Source of the DNA: Rummeliibacillus sp963792445
GTDB lineage: Bacteria; Bacillota; Bacilli; Bacillales_A; Planococcaceae
DNA length: 64,000 nt
Assembly (NCBI GenBank): GCA_963792445.1
Contig: CAWBWO010000007.1
Span: forward strand, 1 to 64,000
Reading direction: 5' to 3'
This document shows, piece after piece, positions 1 to 8,487 of the stretch. The notes under the pieces were generated by a model, which saw only the letters and a list, made by a program, of their open reading frames with translations, was not told the origin of the DNA and ran no database searches. The first letter of the stretch is position 1. Every line of letters begins with the position of its first letter. A program made the translations under genes and the position numbers.

Positions 1-33
1 TGGATAAACTCTTTAAATTAAACTGATCTAATG

Positions 34-498
34 TCATGAGTATGGATTAAAGTCATCCTCAGATAGTTCTCTATCAAGAATATCGTAAACCGATGATGTA
101 GAAGTAAAAACATACTTTTTCGTCTTATTTTTAAAAACATGAATAGAGTTATGTGCATCAATGGATGAATAGCAAATTTGATCAAATATTACATCCCACT
201 TTCTGCCTTCGAATGCTGAATGAAAAGATTCTAGTTTATTTCGATCAAAATGAACTGTTTCTCTAAATAGTGATTTAACGCAACGAACCCTATGCCCTAA
301 ACTGGATGGCTTTAAGTGATCCCCTGACTGTATTAAATATTCTATTAATTTCTCTGTACTAAATTCGTTCATGACAACGTCCCCAAAAAATCGCAATAAT
401 AGATTATATTGAAAACAATATGTTTTTAATGTACGTAATGAATATCCCCCAATTTTTTTATCCTGTTGATACTTTTTCGACGCTTCGGATAATAACAT
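34..498 (-). pseudogene. Chimeric ORF: tyrosine recombinase N-terminus fused to epimerase fragment
   Basis: This 154-codon ORF joins two unrelated pieces. Residues 1 to about 77 read like the SAM-like core-binding domain of phage/XerC integrases (start MLLSEASKKYQQDKK, then LRTLKTYCFQYNLLLRFFGD). From about residue 80 the sequence reads like the middle of an NAD-dependent epimerase/dehydratase (KWDVIFDQICYSS, then KKYVFTSTSSVYD). Neither part is complete: the integrase lacks its catalytic domain, and the epimerase lacks its Rossmann start and its C-terminus, ending at a TGA at 34-36. A deletion that fused two old genes in frame is the simplest explanation. A functional fusion is unlikely. The family calls are from pattern recognition. 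Confidence 0.7.
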
Positions 499-633
499 AC
501 GTCTTTCACTCTCCTACTAATAAATCTATTAATCTAAATTCTATTATGTTCAATGAAAGACTTTTTCATACGAGGATATTCAATAATCTAAGTTATTGAT
601 AAATTTGGAACTCTAAATAACCTAAAAATATTA

Positions 634-672
634 GAAAAAAGACGCTATTCTTGTTTTCCAGAAAAGCGCCTT
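634..672 (-). terminator. Rho-independent terminator (minus strand)
   Basis: On the minus strand AGGCGCTTTTCT pairs imperfectly with AGAATAGCGTCT around a short loop and is followed by TTTTTTC. It lies downstream of the small ORF at 782-928. A second small palindrome, ACTAACG-CTCC-CGTTAGT, sits at 714-731. Confidence 0.5.
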
Positions 673-781
673 TAATGGAATAATTATAATAAGTCTTAAT
701 CCTAAAATCACTTACTAACGCTCCCGTTAGTTAATGAGGAAAGTTTGTTTATTATTGTTTGGAGAATAACCAGAATCCAAT

Positions 782-928
782 TCAATTCTTATAAAGAAAT
801 TCACCGATTGAATAAATTAAAGAAATAAAGGGTAGTGCAACAAAAAAGAAAAACCAAAAGAAATCCCCACTTTTTACATTGATTATAGGATGTTTAATTT
901 CTTTTTTTATTTTTACATCAATCTCCAT
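782..928 (-). CDS. Small single-pass membrane protein (48 aa)
   Basis: This is a 48-codon ORF starting with ATG at 928, preceded by AAAGGAGTGATAGTAA, a strong ribosome binding site at good spacing. The first 20 residues are charged (MEIDVKIKKEIKHP), followed by one strongly hydrophobic segment at about residues 22-41 (FFWFFFFVALPFISLIYSIG) and a short positive tail. This suggests a small membrane protein with a cytoplasmic N-terminus. No family is recognised. The good start signal and downstream terminator argue that it is expressed, although the surrounding DNA is decayed. Confidence 0.55.
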   Translation of the reverse strand: MEIDVKIKKEIKHPIINVKSGDFFWFFFFVALPFISLIYSIGEFLYKN

Positions 929-1669
929 TACTATCACTCCTTTTCTAACAGACTTTATCTATTTTATAAAAAATTTTACTTCTCATTTAACGAAAACTTA
1001 GTAAAGAATATACCCTTTCTTGAAGGAAAGCAACCTGTTAATCAAATATTTTAAATGCGTATATTCACTACTTTGATTCTCTTTAAAAAAAGACCCATTT
1101 ATTCACTAAACTAAACTGATATTTTTAGTGGTTTTCTCATAAACTCACTAAAAACTCAACGTGAATATCCCTATTTTTTACAGATGTTGTTCCACTAAAT
1201 GGCCCGTTTGTTGAAGAAGAGCAAAGACGATTATTCAACTAGCCTGCCCCTTTAGTTGAAGAAAGAATGATAAAGGCTGCCTTTTGACAGCCATGTCCTG
1301 CTAACAGAGCTGATAGTAATAGTGATATTGCTATTTATTTTTTTGTAACACGAACTAATAGTTAGGACATCCGTTCAGCTTTGTATATATTCTAAAAATC
1401 CATCTAGTTGTTAACGTACTTCTTCTTCAACTAAGAACTCTTCTATTTTTCCGTATCATCAAACTTGCGTAAAAAATCATCCAAATACTTTAATAAGATA
1501 CTCTTGTGGAGATCTACGTTGCGTTTACTGTTCAGCAAGCTTTTCTCCTTCACCCTTTTTTGACTCACAATATTTAATCTCTCCTGAATAAAATAAGCCC
1601 TCATGCACAAATACATGAGAGCTAGGTGATTCAAGATAAAAATATATATTTAAAGTGAGATTCATTACG
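929..1669. other. Non-coding, AT-rich stretch with decayed repeats
   Basis: I see no convincing gene in this 740-base stretch. It contains short inverted repeats, for example GGCTGCC-TTTT-GACAGCC near 1273-1290 and the pair ATGTCCT-CTAAC / GTTAGGACAT between about 1291 and 1371. There are also two similar GTTGAAGAA stretches near 1210 and 1255. The one longer open frame (1443-1634, minus) has no usable ribosome binding site and no recognisable protein features. Confidence 0.4.
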
Positions 1670-1915
1670 CTATGAAACAAAAAACTCCCAGCTGTTTTTT
1701 ACACCATCAACAGTTACTTTGTAAGGATCTTTATCAACAAATGTTCTGTTGAATGTTAATGTAACTTGTTTTTTGTTTGTAGCTCTAACTTCAGCTTTAA
1801 TTACGTTAATATTGTTATCAGCTGTAAAGTTTCAGCAGTAACGTCTCCAACTTCCTGGTTGAATGTTACAACTGCTTGAGTAGCGTTAATCACACTTTCC
1901 TTTCCAAATTGAAAA
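1670..1915 (-). pseudogene. S-layer/Ig-like domain protein fragment
   Basis: The minus strand encodes a piece resembling the repeated Ig-like domains of Lysinibacillus-type S-layer proteins: ATQAVVTFNQEVGDVTAET, then, after a one-base frame shift near 1830, ADNNINVIKAEVRATNKKQ, VTLTFNRTFVDKDPYKVTVDG and a stop at 1670-1672. There is no start codon, signal peptide or SLH domain. It is a remnant of a much larger gene. The family assignment rests on the alternating VTFN/VTLTFN strand pattern. Confidence 0.6.
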
Positions 1916-1923
1916 GATATAAA

Positions 1924-1966
1924 AACGCCTAAACTCTTTAGAATCAAAGGTTTAGGTGCTTTTTTG
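1924..1966. terminator. Hairpin terminator, bidirectional
   Basis: CGCCTAAAC and GTTTAGGTGC form a stem around a loop of about 17 bases, with a T-run on the plus side (TTTTTTG) and A-rich sequence on the other. A hairpin with the same GCCTAAAC/GTTTAGGC arms occurs at 62417-62448. Both lie just before an integrase C-terminal scar. Confidence 0.55.
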
Positions 1967-1990
1967 TAAATTTGGTATTTTGGTTAGTAT

Positions 1991-2106
1991 CTTGCTTCGC
2001 GATTAACTTGGCCATAACGATATTAAAACCACTTCCTTATATACTACTAATATGGCTAATAAGGATAATGAAAAAATAGATAAGATGGATTAACATGGAA
2101 ATAAAG
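1991..2106 (+). pseudogene. Tyrosine recombinase C-terminal remnant (copy 1)
   Basis: Read with frame changes, the segment gives LLRD, LGHNDIKTTSLYT and NMANKDNEK, which is the end of a tyrosine recombinase including the region of the catalytic tyrosine (SLYT). It has an in-frame stop after the aspartate of LLRD, a small insertion (TTNMA) and a missing codon. The segment is clearly homologous to the better preserved copy at 62481-62603. Nothing upstream supplies the rest of the enzyme. Confidence 0.6.
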
Positions 2107-2160
2107 ATTGGTAGGAACAATATTTTGAACTTTTATAATAAATGCTATCTTTCAAAAGAA

Positions 2161-2197
2161 AAGTCTTTGTGTTTGAAAAAACACAAAGACTTTTTTG
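2161..2197 (+). terminator. Rho-independent terminator
   Basis: AAGTCTTTGTGTT and AACACAAAGACTT form a perfect 13-bp stem followed by TTTTTTG on the plus strand. No intact gene directly upstream explains it; it may have belonged to the recombinase remnant. Confidence 0.75.
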
Positions 2198-2288
2198 TTC
2201 TATAAATATTGAGTCGTAGTTTCAAATTTTCTTATAATGAAAGTTATATAAGAAAAAAAGGTTCTGAAAAAATAGGAATAAAATATTT

Positions 2289-2574
2289 AATAACTATAAT
2301 CAAGTCCATACGAAATTAAAACCAAGAATTCTCCAATTTGCAGCAGAAAAAGGACTCGATATGGATGTTTGGTTATAAGAAAAAACTAACCATAAAGAAA
2401 TCATGGAATCGTTTAAAAATAATATGAAAAAAGTGTTCTATTTGGCACATCTAGTTATTTTGAAGGTATTGATTTTCAAAAGAAAGCCTTAACGCAAGTT
2501 ATTTTAATGAGATTACCTTTTTCTATTGCTACATATCCCATTCAAAAAATATTAGATCAAGATCAGCAAATTAC
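2289..2574 (+). pseudogene. DinG-like helicase C-terminal fragment
   Basis: The plus strand carries KLKPRILQFAAEKGLDMD, a TAA after DVWL, then HKEIMESFKNNMKK and, after a one-base frame shift, SVLFGTSSYFEGIDF, ALTQVILMRLPFS and YPIQKILDQD. The FGTSSYFEGIDF and RLPFS motifs are typical of DinG/XPD-like helicase domain 2. The piece has no N-terminus and is cut off at the 3' end, where it runs into the stop of the convergent thioesterase gene. It is a true remnant with both a stop and a frameshift. Confidence 0.65.
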
Positions 2575-3086
2575 TGTTCCCATCTTTTTTTAGTTGAAAT
2601 CACTTTTGCTAATTCTTTACTTGCTTGTCTTCTTTTTTTTCGTTCTTCCGCTCTTTTTTCGCCTGTTTCATATAAAAATTGTTCGTCTTTTGATTCAGGA
2701 ACAACTTTAGGGACAGGAGAAGGCTTTCCGTTTTCATCTAATGAAATAAAGGTTAGAAATGCGGTTGCAGCGATTCTTCTTTCACCTGTATTTAAATCTT
2801 CTGCTACAGCCTTTACAAAAATTTCCATTGATGTCGTTCCTGTCCATGTAACAAATGATTCCAAGCAAATCGAATCAGATGGGTTAATCGGTTGCAAAAA
2901 GTCAACAGAATCCGTTGAAGCTGTTACGACTTCTGTTCGACAATGTCTTCTTGCGGAAATCGAAGCAACAGCGTCCAGCCTTTTCATCAGTACACCGCCA
3001 AATAATGTATTATGATTATTTGTTTCGTTCGGTAAAACTAAATCCGTCTGTGTCACTCTTGATTCTTTGCATGTTTTTATGTTCAT
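2571..3086 (-). CDS. Acyl-CoA thioesterase, hotdog fold (YkhA-like)
   Basis: This 171-residue protein matches the bacterial acyl-CoA hydrolase family, cytosolic enzymes that split acyl-CoA into free acid and CoA. The visible signatures are NHNTLFGGVLMKRLD near residues 24-38, with the conserved Asn, Gly pair and acidic residue of the hotdog active site, and the strand DSVDFLQPI near 60. The tail after about residue 135 is rich in Lys/Arg/Glu, as in YkhA-type proteins. The start at 3086 is supported by TTAGGAG nine bases upstream. The gene stands alone, convergent with the helicase remnant. Confidence 0.85.
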   Translation of the reverse strand: MNIKTCKESRVTQTDLVLPNETNNHNTLFGGVLMKRLDAVASISARRHCRTEVVTASTDSVDFLQPINPSDSICLESFVTWTGTTSMEIFVKAVAEDLNTGERRIAATAFLTFISLDENGKPSPVPKVVPESKDEQFLYETGEKRAEERKKRRQASKELAKVISTKKRWEQ

Positions 3087-3588
3087 TGTTCATTTCTCCT
3101 AAAAAAATATATTTTACGTCATTATAGCTAATTTTTGCGAAAAAACAAACAAGCATCGCTTGTCCTATGATAGGTTCAAAATATCTTCATTGGAAATTTT
3201 TGGTTTCTATTAAAACTTTTAGTTAATAGCGATCCTCTGAGCTTTTTAGGTGCTTTTTGCAAGATTTCATGCTTCAACAATGAGAATCCATTCCACATTC
3301 CGAATTTTTACTCCCTCCTCTTATGAAAAAAGAATGCACACGAAAACAAAAACACAAATTATGTGCTATATTTTAAATAGTTTTACCTAGTTGATTATAG
3401 GTTAATAGTTATCTTATATTTATAAAAAATACACTTTTTATTGTAAATAGGCAATTTAAAATTGTATAATATTACGAAAAATTGAGTATTTATATAACTT
3501 CGCTATAATAATTTCCCGTAATTATAATGTACCTTTATCTTTAATCTTATAAAATCTTCATCAGTAATTTCTTAATAAAGAGAAAAAG
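3087..3588. other. AT-rich intergenic region
   Basis: I see no ORF with a start signal, no RNA gene and no clear repeat in these 500 bases. The right half (3380-3560) is very AT-rich. Confidence 0.4.
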
Positions 3589-3616
3589 AACCACTTTCTT
3601 CAAGAAAGTGGTTTTC
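3589..3616 (+). terminator. Rho-independent terminator
   Basis: AACCACTTTCTT and AAGAAAGTGGTT form a near-perfect stem with a minimal CA loop, followed by TT. It lies about 70 bases before the CHY zinc-finger gene. Confidence 0.55.
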
Positions 3617-3684
3617 CATCTTTCATTTTTGCAAATTTCCCGATTATGCCACTACAATTATTTTTGAAAATAGGAGGAATAGAG

Positions 3685-4008
3685 ATGCATGTATACGGCT
3701 CATTAATAGACAACGAAACACGATGTACACATTATCATACCGAAAAAGACATTATTGCCATCAAGTTTGCATGTTGCGATCGGTACTATCCTTGTTATAA
3801 ATGCCATGAGGAACATGCCAATCATCCAATACAAAGGTGGACAAAAAAACAAATTAATACCTTGGCTATTTTATGTGGTGCCTGTCAAACAGAGTTAACG
3901 ATTCAACAATATATGGAGTCTAGCCATTGTCCCAATTGTCATGCACCATTTAATGAGCGATGTGAATTGCATTATCCGATTTACTTTGAAATGGAGGGTA
4001 CAGAATGA
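3685..4008 (+). CDS. CHY zinc-finger protein
   Basis: This 107-residue protein has the Cys/His pattern of the CHY zinc finger: CTHYH near residue 14, CCDRYYPCYKCHEEH near 30-44, CGAC near 65 and CPNCHAPFNERCELHY near 82. It probably binds several zinc ions; its partner is unknown. The ATG at 3685 was chosen because TAGGAGG lies seven bases upstream; a longer frame from 3646 has no such signal. It is a single gene flanked by non-coding DNA. Confidence 0.85.
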   Translation: MHVYGSLIDNETRCTHYHTEKDIIAIKFACCDRYYPCYKCHEEHANHPIQRWTKKQINTLAILCGACQTELTIQQYMESSHCPNCHAPFNERCELHYPIYFEMEGTE

Positions 4009-4155
4009 ATTGGGGAACTCCAATATTGAAATTACTTCAAATTTGAGTCTCCAATTTTTTAGTTAGATTTGCCTGCGTTTACTCAAGCACTAGGCAGACC
4101 ACAAAAAAACTTGATGACAATTTAACACTTCTATTCATTCATAATTAATTTCCTT

Positions 4156-4608
4156 TCATCGTTGCAATTCCAACAAATAGCATGGCAGTTCCACCACTTG
4201 AGCGAGCATGTCTTTAAAGGTTTCTGTTTTACCCGTATTTGGATCATAAATAGCAAAATCCAATAACTGTCGATGCACATTATGAATTCGATTTGGTCGC
4301 CATTTATAAATTCTCGTATGTAAATCGACTACCTGGTTTGGGGTTTCGGCAAAATAGAAAGCATAGCAGCGTGGATTTCCTTTTATCTCCACTGCATATA
4401 ATTGGATTTTCTTCATCCCAAGTATGTCTTCCTCGTACATTTTATAGAAATCATTCTCTTCTGACTCTGTTAACTGAATTTGCATCAGCTTTTCTGACCG
4501 ATCTTCTGCACTAATCTTCCCGCGCTCTAACCCAAAATAGATAAAGTGAGCAAGATAGGCTAAATCATATTCAATGGCATCTTTTAGTAGGTTTTTGATT
4601 GATGGCAT
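4156..4608 (-). CDS. Conserved-looking hypothetical protein (150 aa)
   Basis: The product is a soluble, mixed alpha/beta protein without signal peptide or membrane segment. It has an N-terminal helix (SIKNLLKDAIEYDLAYLAHF), an acidic middle and a strand-rich part (KIQLYAVEIKG, RCYAFYFAETP). I do not recognise the family; it might be a phage- or defence-associated accessory protein, but nothing nearby supports that. The start is well supported by GGGAGGACAAC just before ATG. Confidence 0.6.
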   Translation of the reverse strand: MPSIKNLLKDAIEYDLAYLAHFIYFGLERGKISAEDRSEKLMQIQLTESEENDFYKMYEEDILGMKKIQLYAVEIKGNPRCYAFYFAETPNQVVDLHTRIYKWRPNRIHNVHRQLLDFAIYDPNTGKTETFKDMLAQVVELPCYLLELQR

Positions 4609-5096
4609 GTTGTCCTCCCTGTTCTACTCTTCTAAATTACAAATCTGTCCAGTAGATTTTGAAAAGATGACTGGCACTGTACCAGAATTTTTGAATTGAA
4701 AGAAGCAGGTTAGTTAAACAAAAAAATATTCGAATGAATACGAATGCTTGGCGTACTAATAATGTCGAATACTTTCATAGATTGATATTTTAGGAGGATT
4801 TTGGGTATATTTTGTAGAAGTTGAGAAGGGGTGATGAGGATGAAAAACAGTTTTGCTTATATTATCGGATTTCGATTATCATAAGTTTTACGATTTTGGG
4901 TTATTTTTGATGGTTGCGTTGAAGATAATGTAATAAATTGAATAAAATGATTATCGCTATGAATTGTCCCTATGACGATAGAATCATTATTTTGATAAAA
5001 AGACTGGTGACTATTGGCATAGTTTATGCCTTGGTGAAGGCCCTACTGAATGGGAAAAAGAATAGATGAGTATGGGTAAATTATCTGAGAACAATA
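4609..5096. other. Intergenic region, possibly decayed coding DNA
   Basis: There is no convincing gene. A start-like signal (GAAGGGGTGATGAGGATG near 4836-4851) leads into a reading frame of only about a dozen codons. Short open pieces at 4940-5070 have no recognisable product. Confidence 0.35.
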
Positions 5097-5132
5097 AAAA
5101 CCACTTCGATGAAAATAGTGAAGTGGTTTTTA
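5097..5132. terminator. Terminator overlapping the 5130 stop
   Basis: AAAACCACTTC and GAAGTGGTTTT form a stem with T-runs on both strands. The stop codon of the minus-strand gene lies within it. Confidence 0.65.
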
Positions 5133-5420
5133 ATTTCTTTTGAAAGATTTATGTATCTCTTTTTGAATTTTCTTTTGATATTTATTGTAATACGCAGTCT
5201 TATTTTTCATTTTTTCAATGTTAAATTTTCCAATTACATAACGAACGTCTTCATTTTCTTTAATTAATTTTTCAAATTGAAGATCATTCAGGTATTCTTG
5301 AAACCATGGGTATTCAGTTAGAAATTTAATATTTTTCTCTATTTCTTCTTCTGTTACATCTTTTGTAGAAGCAAATAAAATTGTACCAATTGAGCCTATA
5401 AGCTCGAATAGAGATTCCAT
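5130..5420 (-). CDS. Hypothetical protein (96 aa)
   Basis: This is a small, highly charged and probably helical protein. A hydrophobic N-terminal stretch (LFELIGSIGTILFAST) is followed by Glu/Lys-rich helices and a basic C-terminus (KKIQKEIHKSFKRN). The start is preceded by AAGGCGGTGGAATAG. I recognise no family. The gene is isolated between two terminator hairpins, which suggests its own transcription unit. Confidence 0.5.
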   Translation of the reverse strand: MESLFELIGSIGTILFASTKDVTEEEIEKNIKFLTEYPWFQEYLNDLQFEKLIKENEDVRYVIGKFNIEKMKNKTAYYNKYQKKIQKEIHKSFKRN

Positions 5421-5520
5421 CTATTCCACCGCCTTAACATAAATTCTATACTATTTTCTACGATTGATTTAGCAAAAGGTTTCTTTTCAAATTAATAGTA
5501 TTTTAAAATAAGTGAATAAC

Positions 5521-5551
5521 AAAAACCTCACCATAGTCTGGTGAGGTTTTT
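5521..5551. terminator. Bidirectional terminator
   Basis: AAAAACCTCACCA-TAGTC-TGGTGAGGTTTTT is a perfect hairpin with T-runs on both strands. It closes the monooxygenase operon on the minus strand. Confidence 0.8.
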
Positions 5552-5562
5552 ATCATTAATAT

Positions 5563-7185
5563 TTAGATTGTCGAAGTTTCCGCATTTATCTTTTCAAACG
5601 CAAATCCTTCATATTCATTCGCTGCTACTTCATCGCAAACTTTCCGGTAGTTGTTTAGGCCACCAACGTAGATGAGCATTCCTCGTGGTTTGCCCTCGAT
5701 ATTGGCGCCTGTGTACCAAGATTCCGTTTTGGTAAACAACGTTTGGTCAGCGATTGCTGCACATTGTTCACTCCATTGTTTTTGTGCATCAAGCGTAGCT
5801 TCTACTTTGGAGTATTGATGGATTCGCATGTAGTTAATGATCTCTGTAATCCAATCAACATGTTGTTCAATGGCAGCTGGCATATTGGTTAGAACGGATG
5901 GACTTTGTGGACCCGTAATGGTAAATAGATTCGGGAAGTTATGGATGCTTAGTCCTAAATATGTTTCTGTTTTCGCACCATCTTCCCATACTTCACGAAT
6001 TGATTTGCCCTCTTTCCCACGAATATCGATTTTCATCAATGGGCGAGTCATCGCATCATAACCTGTTGCAAAAATAATGACATCTAGGTCATATTCTGCT
6101 TTTGTTGTGCGAATACCATTTTTCGTTATTTCATCAATTGGTTGCTCACGTAAATTGACCGTATGAACGTGATCTAAATTATACGTTTCGTAATAATTTG
6201 TATTCACAATCGGTCGCTTTGTTCCGTAATAGTAGTATGGTAATAACGCTTCGGCTTTTTTTGGATCCTTCACGATGCTTTTGATTTTCTCTCTGATAAA
6301 CTCACCAACCGTTTGATTTGACTCTGCGTTGATTAATAAATCATTGTACGCGTTAAGAATCGCAAATCCACCTTCTTCCCAACCTTCTTCGTACACTTTT
6401 TGACGAACTTCCTGAGTTTCATCAAGTGCCGATTTTGTTGGAATATTTGCAGGTAAGCCCGAAACGGATGCAAGCATCTGTTCACGAATTTCATCAAAGT
6501 TTCGTTTCACTTCATCGATTTCGCTTTGTTCAAATTCATAATTATTAGCTGGTGAAGTAAACTGCGGTGTACGTTGGAATACAAAGAGCTCTGAAGCCAC
6601 TTTTGCAATTTCAGGGATGGATTGCACACCACTTGAACCTGTTCCAATTACACCAACTCGTTTTCCAGTTAAATCGACTGGATCATGAGGCCATTCACCT
6701 GTATGGTAAGCTTGTCCCTCAAATTGTTCTAAGCCTTTCATATTAGGAATGTTCGTACTTGAAAGACATCCAACAGCCGTGATGAGATACGTACATGTAT
6801 AGACATCCCCTTGTTCTGTTCGAACTTCCCATTTATTTTCTGTTTCATTTCTCACAGCGGATTGAACAGTTGTGTTAAAAGAGAATTCTTTCTTCACATC
6901 TAATTCTTCTGCCGCGAAATTTAAATAGCGTAATATTTCATCTTGTGATGCATAACGGGATGACCATGACCATTTTTGATACAACTCTTTTGAGAACGTA
7001 AAGTTATAGTAGATACTTTCCGAGTCACATTTCGCACCAGGATAACGACTCCAATACCAGACTCCACCGACAGTACTTGCCTTTTCAAATCCTTTAACCG
7101 AATAGCCTTCTTGACGAAGCTTGTACGTCATATAAATACCTGAAAAGCCTGCACCAATAACTATTGCATCGTAATGTAAAGTCAT
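5563..7185 (-). CDS. FAD-dependent Baeyer-Villiger-type monooxygenase
   Basis: The 540-residue flavoprotein probably inserts oxygen next to a ketone carbonyl, giving an ester or lactone with NADPH and O2. The first Rossmann motif is GAGFSG (about 11-16). The Baeyer-Villiger fingerprint FEGQAYHTGEWP (about 155-166) fits FxGxxxHxxxWP. The second dinucleotide motif is GTGSSG (about 181-186), and an ATG motif is in IIFATGYDA. The start was set to ATG 7185, with GGGGAGGA in front, rather than the in-frame TTG at 7203. It lies 19 bases downstream of an esterase gene in the same direction. The pairing suggests ketone breakdown: oxygenation to an ester followed by hydrolysis. The substrate is unknown; related cyclohexanone-, phenylacetone- or steroid-type enzymes cannot be told apart here. 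Confidence 0.88.
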   Translation of the reverse strand: MTLHYDAIVIGAGFSGIYMTYKLRQEGYSVKGFEKASTVGGVWYWSRYPGAKCDSESIYYNFTFSKELYQKWSWSSRYASQDEILRYLNFAAEELDVKKEFSFNTTVQSAVRNETENKWEVRTEQGDVYTCTYLITAVGCLSSTNIPNMKGLEQFEGQAYHTGEWPHDPVDLTGKRVGVIGTGSSGVQSIPEIAKVASELFVFQRTPQFTSPANNYEFEQSEIDEVKRNFDEIREQMLASVSGLPANIPTKSALDETQEVRQKVYEEGWEEGGFAILNAYNDLLINAESNQTVGEFIREKIKSIVKDPKKAEALLPYYYYGTKRPIVNTNYYETYNLDHVHTVNLREQPIDEITKNGIRTTKAEYDLDVIIFATGYDAMTRPLMKIDIRGKEGKSIREVWEDGAKTETYLGLSIHNFPNLFTITGPQSPSVLTNMPAAIEQHVDWITEIINYMRIHQYSKVEATLDAQKQWSEQCAAIADQTLFTKTESWYTGANIEGKPRGMLIYVGGLNNYRKVCDEVAANEYEGFAFEKINAETSTI

Positions 7186-7204
7186 GTAATGTCCTCCCCT
7201 CAAT

Positions 7205-8155
7205 TTATACTCGTTGAATCAGTTTTTGAGCGAATGTTGTAATCGCATTCACTACTTGCTCCGTTTCTTCTTTAAAGAAATCAACATTGCTATAGAAACC
7301 GTGAACTGTACCAGGAATCACTTGATACTCTACTTCTACTCCATCTGCTTTCAGTTTTTCTGCATATTGTGCGCCTTCATCTTTTAACACATCATGCTCT
7401 GCTGCGACGATGATGGCTGGCGGAAGCCCTTTTAATGATTCATTTTGCAATGGTGACACAAGTGGATTTGCAAATTCTTTTTCATCCAATGTGTAATATT
7501 TGCCAAACCAAACCATTAAATCACGATCAAGACCATAGCCATCTGCATATTGTTCATAAGACTTTGTTGTAAAGTCTAAATTCGTTACAGGATAGATTAA
7601 TAATTGAGCACTGATTTTCGGCCCATTGTGATCAAGGGCATGTTTTGATACAACAGTTGCTAAGTTACCACCTGCACTATCGCCACCTACTAAAATACGA
7701 TTTGCATCACCATTAATAGCTTCAGCATTTTCGTATACCCAATTCAATGCATCAACGGCATCTTGTAATGGAGTTGGGAATGGATTTTCAGGCGCTAAAC
7801 GATAGTCAACTGATACGACAACTGCATTTGCTTGTGTTGCAGTTAAACGATTGGCAGCTTCAAACATTTCTACAGCGCCAATGACCCAGCCACCACCGTG
7901 ATAGTAGACAAGAATTGGAAATGGACCATTACCTTCTGGCGTATACACACGAACACGAATTTCTTGACCATCTGATGTAGGAATCATTCGGTCTTCAACC
8001 TTTTGAATTGCTGGTAATTCTACTGCAACCTCTGGGGCAGGCGCTTGTGCCATGATGGCTTTCAATTCAATTGGATCGAACGATTGAATTTTTGGTCCTT
8101 GGTAAAACGCTTCCAAATAACTTTGTGTATTTGCTGGTAACTTTGTCAATTTCAT
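7205..8155 (-). CDS. Alpha/beta hydrolase, HSL-type esterase
   Basis: This roughly 316-residue soluble esterase carries the hormone-sensitive-lipase signatures: oxyanion-hole HGGGW (near 89), nucleophile GDSAGG (near 160), the acid in AAEHDVLKDEG and the catalytic His in GTVHGFY. It probably hydrolyses short carboxylic esters and is first in an operon with the monooxygenase. The start is ambiguous: GGGAGG lies only one base before ATG 8155, but is ideally spaced for a TTG at 8149. Divergent from the LuxR-type gene at 8488. Confidence 0.85.
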   Translation of the reverse strand: MKLTKLPANTQSYLEAFYQGPKIQSFDPIELKAIMAQAPAPEVAVELPAIQKVEDRMIPTSDGQEIRVRVYTPEGNGPFPILVYYHGGGWVIGAVEMFEAANRLTATQANAVVVSVDYRLAPENPFPTPLQDAVDALNWVYENAEAINGDANRILVGGDSAGGNLATVVSKHALDHNGPKISAQLLIYPVTNLDFTTKSYEQYADGYGLDRDLMVWFGKYYTLDEKEFANPLVSPLQNESLKGLPPAIIVAAEHDVLKDEGAQYAEKLKADGVEVEYQVIPGTVHGFYSNVDFFKEETEQVVNAITTFAQKLIQRV

Positions 8156-8329
8156 TCCTCCCAAAATAGTAATAGTGAACCATAGTTTAAGTATATGGAT
8201 TTGTCATCTTAGATTGAATTCCCTATTTTTATAATATTTCTCCTAAAAAATAAGGATAGAAAAAAGTTTTAAAACTACCTTATTAAAATTGTCAAAATAT
8301 ACTCACTTAATCTATAATTTTCTTATATA

Positions 8330-8460
8330 AAGTGAAACTTCAATCAGTGGGTCATCCCCACTGATTGTTAGTTGAACCAATCGGGCATTTACGGGCAGTT
8401 ATCTCCACAATGTAATTTTCTATAGCCTAGCAGTGAGTCTACTGCCGTTAATGCATAAAT
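8330..8460 (+). repeat. Dispersed structured repeat, copy 1
   Basis: This roughly 130-base element is closely similar to 57610-57755. It starts AAGTGAAACTTCAATCAGTG and has a strong hairpin (CAATCAGTGGG/CCCCACTGATTG). Then come AGTTGAACCAATCGGGC and a second stem, ACGGGCAGT pairing with ACTGCCGT. In this copy the second stem has lost one base compared with the other copy. It lies between the divergent esterase and LuxR-type genes, so it could affect the regulator's leader, but the second copy lies after a stop codon in another context. Confidence 0.75.
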
Positions 8461-8487
8461 GTATTTCTTCTGAAAGAGGTGGCTATT

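Noticed and set aside
1443..1634. Small gene on the minus strand
   Set aside because: There is no ribosome binding site, the composition is unlike a protein, and the sequence overlaps decayed repeats.
8330..8460. Riboswitch controlling the LuxR-type gene
   Set aside because: The same element lies after a stop codon at 57610, so a gene-specific riboswitch is unlikely.
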